Shown: positions 5,672-5,937 of the stretch, in pieces | Numbering within the stretch: the first letter of the stretch is position 1 | Layout: every line of letters starts with the position of its first letter | Source of the DNA: an uncultured Syntrophomonadaceae bacterium | GTDB taxonomy: Bacteria > Bacillota > Syntrophomonadia > Syntrophomonadales > Syntrophomonadaceae | Assembly (NCBI GenBank): GCA_944391275.1 | Contig: CALXSZ010000120.1 | Location: 1 to 5,937 of the forward strand | Direction of reading: 5' to 3' | DNA length: 5,937 nucleotides | The notes under the pieces: model-generated | Database searches by the model: none | Told to the model about the DNA's origin: nothing | What the model saw: the letters and a program-made list of their open reading frames with translations, nothing else | Translations under genes and position numbers: made by a program

Positions 5672-5745
5672 CTGGTCATAAGGACCAAGGAAATAACCCC
5701 AATCATTACCAGACAGAATTGAAACAATTCCCCCCATGTAATCAT
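5665..5745 (-). CDS. Putative holin-like toxin (type I TA small membrane peptide)
   Basis: A 26-residue peptide starting MITWGELFQF, running through the hydrophobic stretch CLVMIGVISLVL and ending MTRK. A short polar start, one membrane-spanning stretch and a basic end match the Hol-Tox/TxpA-like group (annotated as putative holin-like toxin), whose members insert in the inner membrane. The gene is too short for most gene callers. AAGGAGG (5760-5754) is eight bases before the chosen ATG at 5745; an in-frame ATG at 5751 is too close to that site. The gene has its own promoter, a ribosome site buried in a hairpin, a hairpin after the stop and an antisense RNA opposite its 3' region. Toxicity is inferred from family and architecture. 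Confidence 0.8.
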   Translation of the reverse strand: MITWGELFQFCLVMIGVISLVLMTRK

Positions 5746-5751
5746 CGGCAT

Positions 5752-5772
5752 CACCTCCTTAAAAAGGAAGTG
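5752..5772 (-). promoter_or_regulatory. Hairpin sequestering the toxin ribosome-binding site
   Basis: On the - strand CACTTCCTT (5772-5764), loop TTT, then AAGGAGGTG (5760-5752) form a nine-bp stem with one G-U pair. The whole Shine-Dalgarno AAGGAGG is inside the stem. Such anti-SD stems are a common safeguard in type I toxin mRNAs, keeping translation low until the RNA is remodelled. Confidence 0.7.
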
Positions 5773-5776
5773 ACCA

Positions 5777-5798
5777 ACCGCCTAACGGCAACTCCTTT
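5777..5798 (-). repeat. Inverted repeat copy B (toxin mRNA 5' end)
   Basis: On the - strand AAAGGAGTTGCCG (5798-5786) and GGCGGT (5782-5777) match copy A at the antitoxin RNA 5' end in 12 of 13 and 6 of 6 bases. The copies face each other, so within the full toxin mRNA the 5' end can pair with the 3' untranslated region. Confidence 0.75.
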
Positions 5799-5802
5799 CG
5801 AT

Positions 5803-5831
5803 AATGTACCACAAATTTCTTCCTATCTCAA
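5803..5831 (-). promoter_or_regulatory. Promoter of the holin-like toxin mRNA
   Basis: On the - strand TTGAGA (5831-5826), a 17-base spacer and TACATT (5808-5803) form a plausible SigA promoter with a predicted start near 5796. This gives a leader of about 50 bases. The full toxin mRNA would run to the terminator at 5516-5553, about 285 nt, mostly untranslated 3' sequence. Confidence 0.65.
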
Positions 5832-5843
5832 GCCATTCCGCTG

Positions 5844-5937
5844 TTATTCGCCTTTGACCTTGCGGACGACGTCGAACAAGGCAAAGTCGTCTTTTAAGGA
5901 GTAGGGTTTGCCGGTTTCCTTCGTGTTTCCGCCGAGG
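5844..5937 (-). CDS. Unidentified protein, C-terminal 30 residues (5' truncated)
   Basis: The frame enters from the right edge and ends at TAA (5846-5844). The visible residues start GGNTKETGKPYSLKDDF and end VVRKVKGE: polar, charged, no membrane segment. Codon use and the lack of internal stops suit a real gene end. Position upstream of a phage lysis region suggests a phage structural or tail gene, but I do not recognise the family. Confidence 0.5.
   Translation of the reverse strand, partial: LGGNTKETGKPYSLKDDFALFDVVRKVKGE

Larger units (their letters stand above)
3403..5937. mobile_element. Prophage end: lysis module plus toxin-antitoxin island (extends beyond the window)
   Basis: The region from the lysis-operon terminator to the right edge holds XhlA-like protein, holin and amidase endolysin in the classic phage order, two toxin-antitoxin loci and the end of another - strand gene. 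The left neighbour is an ordinary host-like enzyme gene. No integrase, tRNA or att repeat is visible, so the left border is placed only by gene content, and bases 3276-3402 may contain it. Decay of the element cannot be judged from this part, but every lysis gene is intact. Confidence 0.75.

Noticed and set aside
5537..5904. Two + strand open frames of 61 and 83 residues across the type I toxin locus
   Set aside because: They are translations of the antisense RNA, terminators and promoter regions; no ribosome sites, and the - strand toxin and its signals explain the sequence better.

Overview
The window looks like the edge of a prophage in a low-to-medium G+C Bacillota genome. Strong AGGAGG ribosome sites, a Gram-positive-style XhlA/holin/amidase lysis cassette and a TxpA/Hol-Tox-like peptide all point to that phylum. 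The partial O-antigen-ligase-type gene next to a polyprenyl glycosylphosphotransferase would suit either a capsule/exopolysaccharide locus of a monoderm (Clostridia) or an envelope polysaccharide locus of a diderm Bacillota (Negativicutes). The sequence alone does not decide between them.

Region 1 (1-1985, host). The C-terminal end of a Wzy/WaaL-type O-antigen ligase or polymerase is followed after 48 bases by a complete 449-residue initiating sugar transferase on the + strand. A strong GC-rich hairpin at 1886-1921 closes this unit. Region 2 (1986-3426, host to prophage boundary). A membrane-anchored metallophosphoesterase lies on the - strand, convergent with the sugar locus. An AT-rich spacer upstream of it carries its probable promoter and the terminator of the phage lysis operon.

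Region 3 (3403-4785, prophage lysis module, - strand). XhlA-like protein, r1t-type holin and amidase_2 endolysin are tightly packed, and holin and amidase share ATGA. The endolysin gene holds an excellent internal ribosome site followed by ATG at the domain boundary. This predicts a separately made 54-residue cell-wall-binding fragment.

Region 4 (4790-5831, accessory island between lysis and upstream phage genes). Two different toxin-antitoxin systems lie side by side. The first is a type II hicAB operon on the + strand, with CACGTG repeats inside its promoter and a structured 101-base hicA-hicB gap. The second is a compact type I cassette: a 26-residue holin-like toxin on the - strand and a convergent antisense RNA of about 85 nt on the + strand. 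Both RNAs have a recognisable promoter and terminator. Their 5' ends share GGAGTTGCCG...GGCGGT, so the antitoxin RNA resembles the toxin mRNA 5' end while being complementary to its 3' end. This arrangement, plus a hairpin that buries the toxin ribosome site, is the most notable system in the window. Region 5 (5844-5937): the last 30 codons of an unidentified - strand gene, probably phage.
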